From Pullulanibacillus camelliae (GTDB lineage Bacteria; Bacillota; Bacilli; Bacillales; Sporolactobacillaceae): a stretch of DNA of 64,000 nt. Position numbers and translations under genes: made by a program. Where the stretch lies: positions 22,596-86,595 of the forward strand of contig NZ_BMIR01000017.1 of the NCBI RefSeq assembly GCF_014642655.1. Reading direction: 5' to 3'. Positions within the stretch are counted from its first letter, which is position 1. Each line of letters starts with the position of its first letter. The notes under the pieces were generated by a model. The model was not told the DNA's origin and did not search any database. It was given only the letters and a program-made list of their open reading frames with translations. Below, in pieces: positions 54,250-63,675 of the stretch.

Positions 54250-54540
54250 GCGATGATTTTTTACCTTCTGAGGCTTGCGATGCCCCCTTAATGTATGATT
54301 AAAAAATTACATCAGGAGTAGTAAGTTTGCTTTATCTTTTTTCACGGAATGAAAAGACGGGGTTTACCTGGCATTAAAAACGAGACACTGAAAGGGTTCT
54401 TTTTCTAACTTTATCTTACTCAAGGAAGGTTCGGGTGCTAATTGCAATGGCAGGCACTCGCTTTTCGCGGGAGTCTCGTGATTTCCATTCCAATCCGCTG
54501 GATGACGATGTGCATGTTTAGCTTTCAATAGTTTTTAGTG
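54250..54540. repeat. degraded R3 and R1 repeat fragments
   Basis: ACCTTCTGAGGCTTGCGATG, CCTTAATGTATGATT and ATTACATCAGGAGTAGTAAG (54256-54330) are an eroded R3. GGCACTCGCTTTTCGCGGGA, GTCTCGTGATTTCCATTCC and CTGGATGACGATG (54450-54510) are an eroded R1, similar to the 57.6-kb copy. No gene is present between rocD and yisL. Confidence 0.5.
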
Positions 54541-54679
54541 GCTTCATTAAAAAGGGGGGAGACCACCACAGTTGAAGCATTGACATCCATTGTGATAAGA
54601 TGAAGGCACTTAAAAGAGCTTTTTTTAGATAGATTATTACATAATGCAAGAGTGAACTTATGACTAGGAGGTGTGGTCG

Positions 54680-55030
54680 ATGTGGCTTCATGCTCACGTA
54701 GGCTTTTGGACACTAGGTTTAATTGTTTTTGTACTGACTTTTATTCTATATATCATTGGGAAGAATAAACCGGCCAAAATTCTACATATGATTCTTCGTC
54801 TACTCTACATACTTATTTTTATCACAGGTGTTGTTATGGTTTCAAAATGGTATGGCGGGGACAAGTTTGGTTGGCCAACGCTAAAAGGGATCTTCGGTCT
54901 CTTAGTGATAGCAATGATGGAAATGATCCTCATCAAAACAAACAAAAGGGTAAGCACTGTTTTCTATTGGCTTATTCTCATTATTTCATTAGCAGGGGTA
55001 TTCTATATTGGATACGGGGTACTAAAGTAA
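54680..55030 (+). CDS. yisL: YisL-family (DUF1516) membrane protein
   Basis: This 116-residue protein has four membrane helices and matches the Bacillus YisL family: HAHVGFWTLGLIVFVLTF at the N-terminus, then ILHMILRLLYILIFITGVVM, and FGWPTLKGIFGLLVIAMMEM. Function unknown. AGGAGG (54665-54670) is 9 nt before ATG 54680; a GTG at 54671 abuts it. A terminator follows immediately. Confidence 0.88.
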   Translation: MWLHAHVGFWTLGLIVFVLTFILYIIGKNKPAKILHMILRLLYILIFITGVVMVSKWYGGDKFGWPTLKGIFGLLVIAMMEMILIKTNKRVSTVFYWLILIISLAGVFYIGYGVLK

Positions 55031-55047
55031 GGCAGTCCATTGCGGCT
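55029..55047 (+). terminator. terminator after yisL
   Basis: AAGGCAG and CTGTCTT pair around a 9-nt loop, followed by a seven-T run. It begins at the stop codon. Confidence 0.6.
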
Positions 55048-55371
55048 GTCTTTTTTTGTTTATATATTATTACCAATTAGCTGCTGGTATGGGAGTTTGG
55101 GGATCGTTTTATCATGCCGCCTTTCTAGTGGTGAATTGGCTCAGACCACCACTGTGCGTTATAAAAATAAAGGCACGGTGAGAACAAGACTAGAATCTAG
55201 GGGTGTATCCCATCATAAGTGCTAAAAAGCTTTACTTTTTGTGAGAGGTAGTCGATAACAAAGATAGTAGGAATTATCTTGATTAATGATGATCCAACAC
55301 AGGCCTGTCTATCAAGCAGGGTCAGAGAAGCGCCCTTGTAAAATGATAAAGCAGCTTAGGAGGTTGGCATT
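55048..55371. other. intergenic region before the EAL-domain gene
   Basis: This is about 324 bp. No ORF, known riboswitch core or repeat was recognised. It should hold the promoter of the EAL gene, which starts after TTAGGAGG. Confidence 0.35.
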
Positions 55372-57369
55372 TTGAGTACATATATTCATTTTTATGAAGA
55401 ACGAGATCATTTTAATCAATTTCTAAAAGATAGTCGGATTAACAAAATGACAAAATTATGGATTAAGCTTGTTAATGCACATGATCCATCCATCATAAAA
55501 CAAATAAAAGCTGCCCTTCCTAATGCACAAATTAATGACATAACAAATGAAGCGCACAATTTGGTTTTGGATAAACCACTCGTGATCCTGACAACGGCTG
55601 AAGGACAAGAGCAGCAATGGCTTGAGCAGATGTTAGAAAAAGATCAGCTACGCGCTTTTCCCCTTGAAAAAGGAAATGAGGCCGAATGGCAGTCAAAATA
55701 TGAAGCGTTATTTACCCACTATCAAGCTCTTGTCGAGGATATTCCTCATTTAATCTATAGTTTAAATGCAGAAGGTCAAGTCACACATATTAATAAGCAT
55801 GGTCAATTGAGCTTAGGCTATGGGCGTGAGCTCGTTGCTCAGAAGGGCATGAACTATGTTTCTGAAAAGCATCAGCAGCGTGCTACGATAGGCTTCTTAC
55901 AGGCTTTACAAGGAAAGTCACGCACGATGACCATTGATCTTTTAGATGATGTGGGTCAAGTGCGGCCGTTTAAAATCACTTTTATTCCCGTTCGAGATCA
56001 AAACAATACAGCCATGGTTTACGGTGTTGGCATCGATCTGTCTGCTCAAAAAAAGGCAGAAAAGAAGATTAAACAGCTAGTCAGTCATGATGCTTTAACG
56101 GGGCTGGCAAATCGCAGTCTGTTCAGAAGGACATTGCAGCGCATGGTTAGGGATAAAAACAATGGGTCGGGTGTTGCCGTGGTTTTTCTAGATTTTGATC
56201 GCTTTAATCTGATCAATGAGGCGGTTGGTCATGATGTTGGCGATCAAATTTTAAAGCTGGCTGCTCAGCGAGTGCGGTCCAAGCTTTCGTCTCATCAGCT
56301 GCTTGCGCGTTTTGACAGCACTAAATTTTCCATTGGATTACCGGGTATCTCCTCAAGGAAAACGATAGATGCCTTCATTCAAAGTATTAAAACAGCTTTT
56401 ACTGAGCCGCTACTCTATGGTGAGAATGAATATTATTTATCGGTGAGTATGGGAGTAAGTGTGTTTCCTGAAAATGGTACTGATGCGGATGTGTTAATGA
56501 AAAATGCCGACCTTGCTTTATATGCGACTCGGATGGCTGGGAATCATTCTTCTTACTATTATTCTAATGATATGAATGCACCGTTTCAGGATCAAATTGA
56601 ATTTGAAGGCTACTTGCGTAAGGCTTTGAAAAAACGTGAATTTATTCTCTATTATCAACCACAAGTTTGTGTGGACAATGGAACCATTATTGGGTGTGAG
56701 GCACTCATTCGCTGGAAACACCCGAAGCTCGGTATTTTGTCACCTGTACATTTTATTCCACTTGCAGAAGAGATTGGGTTGATCGAAGACATAGGTCTAT
56801 GGGTTTTAAGGACTGCCTGTCAGCAAATTAATGAGTGGATAGCAAGGGGCAATAAACCTTTTTCCATTTCGGTCAATGTGTCGGCTAAGCAGTTTCTAAA
56901 GCCTGATTTTATTGATCAAATACAAACGATTATTGATGAGGAACAGGTAGATCCTAAGTATATACACCTAGAAATAACAGAGAGTACGACATTGCGAGAT
57001 ATTCAATACAGCATATCGCTCGTTCGTCAGCTTAAGGCGCTTGGTCTACGCGTGTCTTTAGATGACTTTGGAACGGGCTACTCTGCACTAAGTTATCTCA
57101 AAGATTTCTCAATCGATATCTTAAAAATTGATCGAGCGTTTATCAAAAACTTAAAGGAAAATAATCAGGATAGTGCAATTGTAAAAGCCATCATTATGAT
57201 GTGTAAGGGCCTATCTTTAAAAACCATCGCTGAGGGTGTTGAGACAAAAGAGCAGCTCAATTTACTCAAGCATTTTGGTTGCCATGCGGTCCAAGGGTTT
57301 CTTTATAGTAAACCTTTACCGAGTAAAGAATTTGAGCGAATGATCCACCAGCTTCCGACGTTTGCGTAA
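55372..57369 (+). CDS. PAS-GGDEF(degenerate)-EAL protein, probable c-di-GMP phosphodiesterase
   Basis: This 665-residue soluble protein has an N-terminal region of about 110 residues (possibly FIST-like, tentative), a PAS domain (about 120-230; DIPHLIYSLNAEGQVTHIN) and a GGDEF domain (about 235-395) where the active loop reads ARFDSTKFS instead of R-x-GGDEF, so cyclase activity should be lost. The EAL domain (about 410-660) keeps EALIRWKHP, NVSAKQF, LEITES, DDFGTGYSAL, KIDRAFI, AEGVET and QGFLYSKPL. It should hydrolyse c-di-GMP, perhaps tuned by the PAS domain. It starts with TTG after AGGAGG. No partner gene is adjacent. Confidence 0.9.
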   Translation: MSTYIHFYEERDHFNQFLKDSRINKMTKLWIKLVNAHDPSIIKQIKAALPNAQINDITNEAHNLVLDKPLVILTTAEGQEQQWLEQMLEKDQLRAFPLEKGNEAEWQSKYEALFTHYQALVEDIPHLIYSLNAEGQVTHINKHGQLSLGYGRELVAQKGMNYVSEKHQQRATIGFLQALQGKSRTMTIDLLDDVGQVRPFKITFIPVRDQNNTAMVYGVGIDLSAQKKAEKKIKQLVSHDALTGLANRSLFRRTLQRMVRDKNNGSGVAVVFLDFDRFNLINEAVGHDVGDQILKLAAQRVRSKLSSHQLLARFDSTKFSIGLPGISSRKTIDAFIQSIKTAFTEPLLYGENEYYLSVSMGVSVFPENGTDADVLMKNADLALYATRMAGNHSSYYYSNDMNAPFQDQIEFEGYLRKALKKREFILYYQPQVCVDNGTIIGCEALIRWKHPKLGILSPVHFIPLAEEIGLIEDIGLWVLRTACQQINEWIARGNKPFSISVNVSAKQFLKPDFIDQIQTIIDEEQVDPKYIHLEITESTTLRDIQYSISLVRQLKALGLRVSLDDFGTGYSALSYLKDFSIDILKIDRAFIKNLKENNQDSAIVKAIIMMCKGLSLKTIAEGVETKEQLNLLKHFGCHAVQGFLYSKPLPSKEFERMIHQLPTFA

Positions 57370-57389
57370 ACCAAGCGTCTTTTTTAACA

Positions 57390-57665
57390 GAAAAGAAAAT
57401 ATAAAATTTTGGTCATGAAGGATGGTGCACGTTTTTGCTCCAGACCGCTCGCTTTCCGCGGGGGAGTGGCAAGCCTCCTCTCGCTGCGCCCTGCTAAGGT
57501 CTTACCGATCTCTCACTTTTCGCAGGACTCTAGTCTCCGCATTGTGAGTCAGCGGCGATTCGGAACACATGATTTTAGAGTGATCCGAAGCTCTCATGCC
57601 TTCCATTCCAACCTGCTGGATAACGATGATGCCTGTTTAGCTTTCAGTAGTTTTTCATCAGTGAG
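57390..57665 (-). repeat. R1 interspersed repeat copy
   Basis: It has AAATATAAAATTTTGGTCATGA, GGATGGTGCACG, GCTCCAGACCGCTCGCTTTC, CGCGGGGGAGTGGCAAGCCT, GGTCTTACCGATCTC, GCAGGACTCTAGTCTCCGCA, TTTTAGAGTGATCCGAAGCT and a TTTAGCTTTCAGTAGTTTTT end. A long frame on the plus strand here is compositional, not a gene. Confidence 0.65.
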
Positions 57666-57702
57666 CCTTGGCCCGTTTCTTGCTTAGGCCCATGAGCAGG
57701 CG

Positions 57703-59763
57703 TCATCGCTTATCTAGAATGCTCTGCCACGCCCCATGCCAATCTTTATAGGAAATTGTCGGGAGGCCTTCAGCATCTTTGATATCCTTGTCATAGAGTA
57801 TTTTCAAAACCGCTTTTAATGTAGCCACCTGACTGTTTTTAATGGCACTTTTGACATCAGCATAGGCCTTGGTCTTTAATAGTAAAGCATTGTTTACAAG
57901 CTGTGGCTCAGGATTACCCATATTTTTTTGCAAGATGTAATTCATCGCTGCGAAGGTCATATAGCTGGCACCATTATCCTCACTGATTTTTTGCTGTGTA
58001 GATGAGAGATAGGCAGAGATATTTTGTTGAGTCATCACATAGCCGAGCCATTCATTCGTCATCAGCTCTGGTTCTACGGTTTTGGTATTTAATAGTTGCT
58101 CTGAATTCAATAAAAATGAGCCATCTAGCACCATGCTTGTTGCTTGATTCATCACTACTTTAGTAGGCACAAAGAAAAGGGTTCCTGATGGCGAAGCCTT
58201 TAACCACTGATTTAATAGTTGATCGGCATAGGTACAATAATGGATCACAGGTTTAAGCAAAGCACGCTCTTCTGTTGGAACAACGATGGTAAGCTGTTTC
58301 ACATGTTCTGAGTGGAACCGCCCTGATAATAAAGACATTCCTGACGTGAGTGAATCACGAAATACCTGCGTATCATTAAAGGTTTTACTTTTTGTCCCTG
58401 ATGTGCTGAGAAAGCTCTGAGCAAAGCCATGAAGATTGACCTTGAACGAGAGTGGGCTTACAGGATTGGCCTGAAGATTTGGTGCTGTTAAATTAGATCC
58501 TTCCTGATTGTATAGCGATATTTTTCCAGGTAAGGGATACCAGGCAAGATAAGAAGGAACAAAGGCATCATCTCCATTTACGAAGGCGTTATAGTGCTGA
58601 TCGCCAGACTTCCCCATAGTCCATTCATTAAGCTTTCCTTGATAAATAAAGGCGAGCGTCTGATTTTTCATATCATTTTCAAAGCTATCGTTGGCAATGC
58701 TTATAGTTGTGCCTTTCACGGTAAATGAGACCGATTTATTATTAATTAATACTTCCTTTACCCGAAAATCGGGATTTAAAGTAAATAAGAGTGGTCCGTT
58801 AAGCTTCGGTGCATGCTGTAATTGAATTTGGGCATTAACAGTCCAAATATCTTTATTGCGGAAGACGTCAATGGTATAGGATCGCATTAAATTTGTAACT
58901 TGTTTTTGTAGCTGATTCTTCGCTGAACTGTCATGATAATGCACGGTAAGATCTTTATACTTTTTGTCCCAACTGTTAACGTAGGAGAAAGACAGAAGGA
59001 GAATACATGCACCGAAAATAACGATGTACGCACTGGGTTTGAACAATTGATCATCGCTCTGCCTCTTATGGATTAGCCATTGGCTGATACTGAGTAAGAG
59101 TAGTGCGATTAGGAAACGCAGTCCGAATAGCATGAGCTGTTCTTTGATAAAAAGCGGACTTCCCCAAAAACCTTCGCTGCTCTGCGAAAGCCTTCCTATA
59201 AAATAGCCATTCAAATGAAAGGGTTGAAGCCATGGCCAATGAAAGTGCTGAATCATCGATTGGAGGATGCCGGTAAAAAATATCCAGATACAAAAGGATG
59301 TTATGTAGCTCGACAGCTTGTTTAATCCAACCGCAAGCAACCAGCCAATAGCTATAGCGAACAGATAGGAGACTTCAACTTGTAGCGCCTGCTTGAATAG
59401 TAGTAGAATGATAGTTTTATAGGAAAAGGGAGCGATAAAAGCTTGGATGGCATTGATCATGAGTGTAATAACTGTCAATGCGGTGGTATAAGTCAGGGCA
59501 GCAAGCGGTTCAAAAATACCATGAGAAGGGGCGCTGGGCTGCTTGTTATCGTTGTGATGATATGATCTAATAATTACAAAAAAAGCCAGACCTAAAGACA
59601 GAGTGTGGATGATCGCATTCGTTGTATACAGGGCCTGAAAGAAAGGCTGAATGGTGAATAAAACGTAATAACCAACGGCAAACACAAAAAGCCCCAATAA
59701 ATAGATCGGGTTAGAGAAGAGTAGACGAAGATTCAAATAATAAAGTGACCATCCTTTAAACAT
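57703..59763 (-). CDS. membrane protein with ABC-2-permease-like helices and degenerate M1-peptidase-like domain
   Basis: This 686-residue protein has about six to seven membrane helices in residues 15-270 (an ABC-2/permease-like arrangement with FVIIRSYHHN between), then an external domain of about 410 residues. That domain starts with beta-rich sequence like the N-domain of M1 aminopeptidases (NAQIQLQHAPKLNGPLLFTL, then FIYQGKLNE). No HExxH zinc motif is present where an M1 catalytic domain would be, so it is probably not a protease. No ABC ATPase lies next to it. Related fusion proteins exist in Bacillota; the role is unknown. Confidence 0.7.
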   Translation of the reverse strand: MFKGWSLYYLNLRLLFSNPIYLLGLFVFAVGYYVLFTIQPFFQALYTTNAIIHTLSLGLAFFVIIRSYHHNDNKQPSAPSHGIFEPLAALTYTTALTVITLMINAIQAFIAPFSYKTIILLLFKQALQVEVSYLFAIAIGWLLAVGLNKLSSYITSFCIWIFFTGILQSMIQHFHWPWLQPFHLNGYFIGRLSQSSEGFWGSPLFIKEQLMLFGLRFLIALLLLSISQWLIHKRQSDDQLFKPSAYIVIFGACILLLSFSYVNSWDKKYKDLTVHYHDSSAKNQLQKQVTNLMRSYTIDVFRNKDIWTVNAQIQLQHAPKLNGPLLFTLNPDFRVKEVLINNKSVSFTVKGTTISIANDSFENDMKNQTLAFIYQGKLNEWTMGKSGDQHYNAFVNGDDAFVPSYLAWYPLPGKISLYNQEGSNLTAPNLQANPVSPLSFKVNLHGFAQSFLSTSGTKSKTFNDTQVFRDSLTSGMSLLSGRFHSEHVKQLTIVVPTEERALLKPVIHYCTYADQLLNQWLKASPSGTLFFVPTKVVMNQATSMVLDGSFLLNSEQLLNTKTVEPELMTNEWLGYVMTQQNISAYLSSTQQKISEDNGASYMTFAAMNYILQKNMGNPEPQLVNNALLLKTKAYADVKSAIKNSQVATLKAVLKILYDKDIKDAEGLPTISYKDWHGAWQSILDKR

Positions 59764-59983
59764 GACTCGAACTCCTATCTTTCAGCTTTCTATGTATCCA
59801 TCCATGAGTGATCGAAAACTATTTTTTAAACGGAATTTCGAACAGCATTCGACATGGCTGAGATGTCATAAAACGACACACTTATATAGACGTTTTGAGA
59901 AAGAAAAAGGTTTCGCATAAATGGTAATTGTTACCCAAAAGAAACAATTTGAAACAATTGTAAAACTATTTTTTTAAAAACAA
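59764..59983. other. intergenic region up to the IS left end
   Basis: This is 220 bp upstream of the membrane protein gene. It probably holds its promoter. GAAACAATT occurs twice in tandem at about 59941-59958. Nothing else was recognised. Confidence 0.35.
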
Positions 59984-61642
59984 CCTGAATCCGTGACGAA
60001 AATATAACAAACGCCGTTAATAGGTAGATTTCCCAAGAGTAAGGATATAGTGGTGTCCGACTATTCGATAAATGCACTTTTAGTGATTCAGTATGTAAAA
60101 ATTTCCCTGTTTCATTCGTTTTTGTGCACGCCAAATAAATCTGCAAATTTCCATTTTTTGCAAGTTTTCGTTTTTTTATTTCTTTTTTCCTAGTAGTCTA
60201 TTGATCGGGATGTTTAGTAAAAGGCTTGATACAAACGAGTAAAGACCGGTAACCATTTGTTGGTCTCCGCGACTTTTAATTTCCATTGCCGGCCACGGAA
60301 AACCAGCTTTGAGGCCAGTGTGATCATATTCTGGATGACGGTTCGGATTCTTCTTCTTGTTGTTTTCTTTTTCAATGGCGTATCTTGTTTTTTCAAGCTT
60401 TCTTGTCCAATCAAGCGAAGCAGGTTATACGCAAATACACCGAAATGGAGCACAAGGCCATTCGTTTCATATTTGCCTGACGGCAGCCGTTCGAGATCCA
60501 GTTCTGATTTAATTTCACTATGGAACTGTTCGCAAGTGCCATGGTTATGATAAAGAGAGATCACCACATGAGGCGGCACTTCAAGGTCCGTCCAGTAGGT
60601 TTCAAATTCATACTCGGGAATTAAAAAAATTTGTCCGTCTCTTGAGATGGTTCTTTCGGTCACTTTAAAAACTTTTCGGATGCTTCGCTCCTGGTCCTTA
60701 ATTTGAATGGTTTCGGGGATGGATCCAAGGTAAACCTTCTTTCCTTCCCGTTCTTCACAACAGATCCCATATTTTCGGGCAATGTACAGCCAGTCCTCAG
60801 CTTTTTCCTTACGGGGATTGCGTTTGATAATAAAGCTTGCATGGTTTTCTAGGAGAATAATGAGATTATCCCGGCTGTCATTTCCGGAATCAAGCCTGAT
60901 GTTAGTTTCCGGGCAGATTGAATGGTTTCCTGGATGAAATTTGGTGTACCTTTTTGGCAGTGGACACTTCCCTTTCGCATCTCAACATGCAGGCAGTAAC
61001 CTTCCTGTCCCATGTAAGCGAACATAGGGGCCATAACCGTCACAGCCTTTATAGGTTCTTTCTACCCCTTCCTTTTTTGTCTTGGAGTTATCGAAAGGGG
61101 AGACATCCAGATCAACCGGGATATACGGCTTGTCTTTGGCGTAAACCGGGTTGATTTCCGCATTTGTATGGCGAATCAGATCCAGCGATTCTTCGTGCAA
61201 GATCGTTTTCCATTTTTCCACCAAGGCGGCCTGGTCCAATCGTTGCCTGAGAGTCGGGCTGGAAGGAACCCTCTGGATATCCAAAGCCAGTGCAAAAAAA
61301 GCATCATCACGGAAGGTTTCAATATTGTCATAATCACTTTCTCCCTGGCAAAGCAAGCCGATATAAGATTTAGCCACATCACCATTGGAACAAGCCGGAT
61401 ACCGGGAGATATCAGGGAGTTTATAGGCATTCAACCTGGAAACTAAATTCGTTTGATTTAGTAAATTTCCTACTATCGCTAAGCCAGCTTGGGCAACAAT
61501 TCGTTCTTTTGTGGGTTCTATCACAAACTTTTTCATGAGATCACCTGAATGTGGAATGAATTTAATTTGTCTGATATACCAATTATACTAAATTTTATGC
61601 GATTTGTTTGCCTTTAAGCGGAAATTTCGTCACGGATTCAGG
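59984..61642 (-). mobile_element. IS1380-family insertion sequence
   Basis: Ends are an 18-bp perfect inverted repeat: CCTGAATCCGTGACGAAA at 59984-60001 and its complement at 61625-61642. The 1659-bp length and CC-starting ends are typical of IS1380. It contains one broken transposase gene on the minus strand. No 4-bp target duplication is obvious (ACAA left, TTAC right). A closely similar end at 63896 suggests a second relative. Confidence 0.88.
60214..61536 (-). pseudogene. IS1380 transposase, two frameshifts
   Basis: The reading frame begins at 61536 and covers MKKFVIEPTKERIVAQAGLA through DLDVSPFDNSKTKKEGVERT (first catalytic Asp region). Near 61030 a shift moves to the frame MGQEGYCLHVEMRKGSVHCQ. 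Near 60905 a second shift returns to the first frame with NIRLDSGNDSRDNLI (second catalytic Asp), ASFIIKRNPRKEK and, after 60663, TYWTDLEVPPHVVISLYHNH, GTCEQFHSEIKSEL (Glu) and the C-terminus. All catalytic segments survive, so the inactivation looks recent. The element is probably non-autonomous now. Confidence 0.85.
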
Positions 61643-61910
61643 TTACTATTTTACTTTCGTAATCTGGGTTTATATAAAGCATATCCAAAGTAGCAAAACG
61701 GTGCAACCGATTTCAAAACGATAGGTGTTATTGAAAGTCTATCAAGCTAATAATATCAAGGAGCCAAACCCTTATCAATAGAGTGTACCCTATTGACAAA
61801 AAATAGACTGATCGGTTTTTACCATTCAGTCCATAAATAATTATCTTACTCCAGAAAAGTGCCCTTTAACGGCAAAACATTCTATATCTTTGTACAAACG
61901 AAGGGGGATT

Positions 61911-62267
61911 TTATCCGTGGAAAGTAATATAATATCCATCAGGATCTTCTACTGTAAACACCTTACCAAAGGGACTGTCTGTTAAATCCTTAACAATCTT
62001 CACTTCTTTGCCACGCACATCATCATATCGTTTTTCCACGTCAGGAACGGAAAACCAAAGTGCGACTCCCCATCCAAGCTTGCCTGCTCTGTCCAAATCA
62101 ACCAAAGGTTTTCTAATAGCAAAAGAAGCGCCCTTTTCATTTTTAAAGACATAGGCTCCTGGATTTTCATTTTCAATTTCAAAACCTAAGGTATTCTGAT
62201 AAAATTCACGTGATTTTTCAAGATCCCTTACCTGAATAGATGAAAAGTCGAGTTGCGGTGTAGCCAT
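61911..62267 (-). CDS. VOC-superfamily (glyoxalase/bleomycin-resistance-like) protein
   Basis: This 118-residue protein has the beta-alpha-beta-beta-beta repeats of the vicinal oxygen chelate fold: QVRDLEKSREFYQNTLGFEI at the start and FTVEDPDGYYITFHG at the end. The Glu/His metal positions are only partly matched, so the activity (glyoxalase, dioxygenase or binding only) is unclear. AAAGGAG lies before ATG 62267. A longer frame to 62306 lacks a ribosome site. It is 67 bp downstream of the glycosylase gene, on the same strand. Confidence 0.85.
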   Translation of the reverse strand: MATPQLDFSSIQVRDLEKSREFYQNTLGFEIENENPGAYVFKNEKGASFAIRKPLVDLDRAGKLGWGVALWFSVPDVEKRYDDVRGKEVKIVKDLTDSPFGKVFTVEDPDGYYITFHG

Positions 62268-62334
62268 GTACTTCATCTCCTTTAATATTGTGGTATATAT
62301 TAGCATTTTGTATTTTGAACGATTTTATACTACT

Positions 62335-63234
62335 CTATTTTGTAAATGCACCCAAAGCACGAAGATAATGGGCCCAATATCCTTTCCAATTTCCATAATG
62401 ATTAGCAATCACCTTAACATCCTGATCACCTTTATAAGTTTCCGAAAACACCTTTAATAGCATTTTTTCGCTAACAGGTAATCGTTCCATTCTCCCAATC
62501 CCTCTGATAAGAATAAACGAGGCTGACCATTCACCTATTCCTTTAATGGCTTTTAACCAATATTCAACTTCATCATAATCTCCGTCGGTGAGGAACTGTT
62601 CATCAACATCGGAAAATGCTTCGCAGACTGACATCAAATATTGGGTCTTTCGCTTATTTTTGACCATTTCTGTTACTTCTTCCTCGGAAGCCCTAAGGAT
62701 ATTTACCGGCTCGGGAAATGCAGAATAACATTGATTGTTTATTTCTAGTGATTGACCAAAATTTTCACAGAATCTCATCTTGATTTCCTTGGCGATATTC
62801 GTGGGTGTCTTTTGGGTAAAAATCGCCCAGCAGGCACTTTCAAAAGGGGTAAGAAATTTAACCTGATGATAACCATATAGTTTTTTATTAATGTGTTGGA
62901 ACCACGGATCTTCCGATGCCAAAGTATAAAATTCCTTGAGATCATCAGATAAACTTAAAAAATGATCGATTTTCTTCTCAAGCATTTTTAAGCTCTTATC
63001 CGAGATATCCTTGTCTGAAAATATGGTGTATATCAATTTTGGGTTTTCAATATCACCTTCTGATTGTAAATCAAAGACAAATATTTGATCATTCATTAAA
63101 ATGGCTTTGGTTAGATGATTTTCATTCAGTGTTTGTTCTTTTTTAGTTGGGGGAAATCCACCTAAAAACCTTATGGTTTTTTCAAAATCAAAAGGGGGTT
63201 TAGGGAATAACTCACCAATTTTCTTGTACAACAT
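62335..63234 (-). CDS. HhH-GPD DNA glycosylase (AlkA-like), altered catalytic position
   Basis: This 299-residue protein has an AlkA-like layout: an N-terminal beta-rich part, then the HhH-GPD core. ESACWAIFTQKTPTNIAKEI marks the core's first helices and IKGIGEWSASFILIRGIGRM (about residues 233-252) is the helix-hairpin-helix. The next residues, ERLPVSEKMLL, align with the AlkA catalytic segment FPADDLGL, so the usual Asp is replaced by Glu (or Ser). Base excision is expected from the family but activity may differ. The start follows AAAAGGTGA. Confidence 0.78.
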   Translation of the reverse strand: MLYKKIGELFPKPPFDFEKTIRFLGGFPPTKKEQTLNENHLTKAILMNDQIFVFDLQSEGDIENPKLIYTIFSDKDISDKSLKMLEKKIDHFLSLSDDLKEFYTLASEDPWFQHINKKLYGYHQVKFLTPFESACWAIFTQKTPTNIAKEIKMRFCENFGQSLEINNQCYSAFPEPVNILRASEEEVTEMVKNKRKTQYLMSVCEAFSDVDEQFLTDGDYDEVEYWLKAIKGIGEWSASFILIRGIGRMERLPVSEKMLLKVFSETYKGDQDVKVIANHYGNWKGYWAHYLRALGAFTK

Positions 63235-63312
63235 TAAAAATCACCTTTTTCCATGGGTTCCAAACCCATTAACAGTCACAATCGAATTTTCTTCCAATAC
63301 GATTCATTATTT

Positions 63313-63675
63313 TTACTTCTTCGATATGGTTGTCCATACCCTTAATAAAATCGATTTGAGTTCCTTTTGCTCCTTGACTGAAAGCCCTAAAAGAACATCC
63401 AATTCAATAGTTTCGAGATAATGCTCCCCCTACCTTAATTTCTCCTTGGCTTGTTTCGTGACCCTCAACGCAAAAAATCCCCTATCTTTTGGATTCCTCA
63501 CTCGTTGCACACACTGGATTTCCTCCAAATAATCAATTTGAGATACCATTGTTGTCCGATCAATTTTGAAGGCTTCCGCTTGTTTTTGTGAGACTTTTGG
63601 ATGTTCTTCTAAATATTGAAGAACATCCAAAAGTCTCACGTCGTCGGTGATGATGCGTACAGAAGCAAAATTCAC
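63313..63675 (-). pseudogene. MarR-family regulator with in-frame amber stop and truncated N-terminus
   Basis: From GTG 63675 the frame gives a winged-helix core (EEHPKVSQKQAEAFKIDRTT, MVSQIDYLEE, RNPKDRGFFALRVTKQAKEK). A TAG at 63430-63432 interrupts. The same frame then continues with HYLETIELDVLLGLSVKEQK and ELKSILLRVW to TAA 63313, which is the MarR C-terminal dimerisation helix. The N-terminal dimerisation helix is missing, and a 22-bp palindrome marks the point where similarity begins. Even if the first 81 residues are made, they should not dimerise normally. Confidence 0.72.
63588..63639. repeat. perfect 22-bp palindrome in the MarR-like gene
   Basis: Positions 63588-63609 are the exact reverse complement of 63618-63639, around an 8-nt loop TAAATATT. 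The arm begins GTGAGACTTTTGG and continues ATGTTCTTC. The right-hand side in coding sense gives MarR-like EEHPKVSQ, while the other arm gives VRLLDVLQ, which does not fit the family as well. Confidence 0.92.

Noticed and set aside
57409..57687. Plus-strand 92-residue frame
   Set aside because: It coincides with an R1 repeat. The frame results from GC-rich repeat composition, not a gene.
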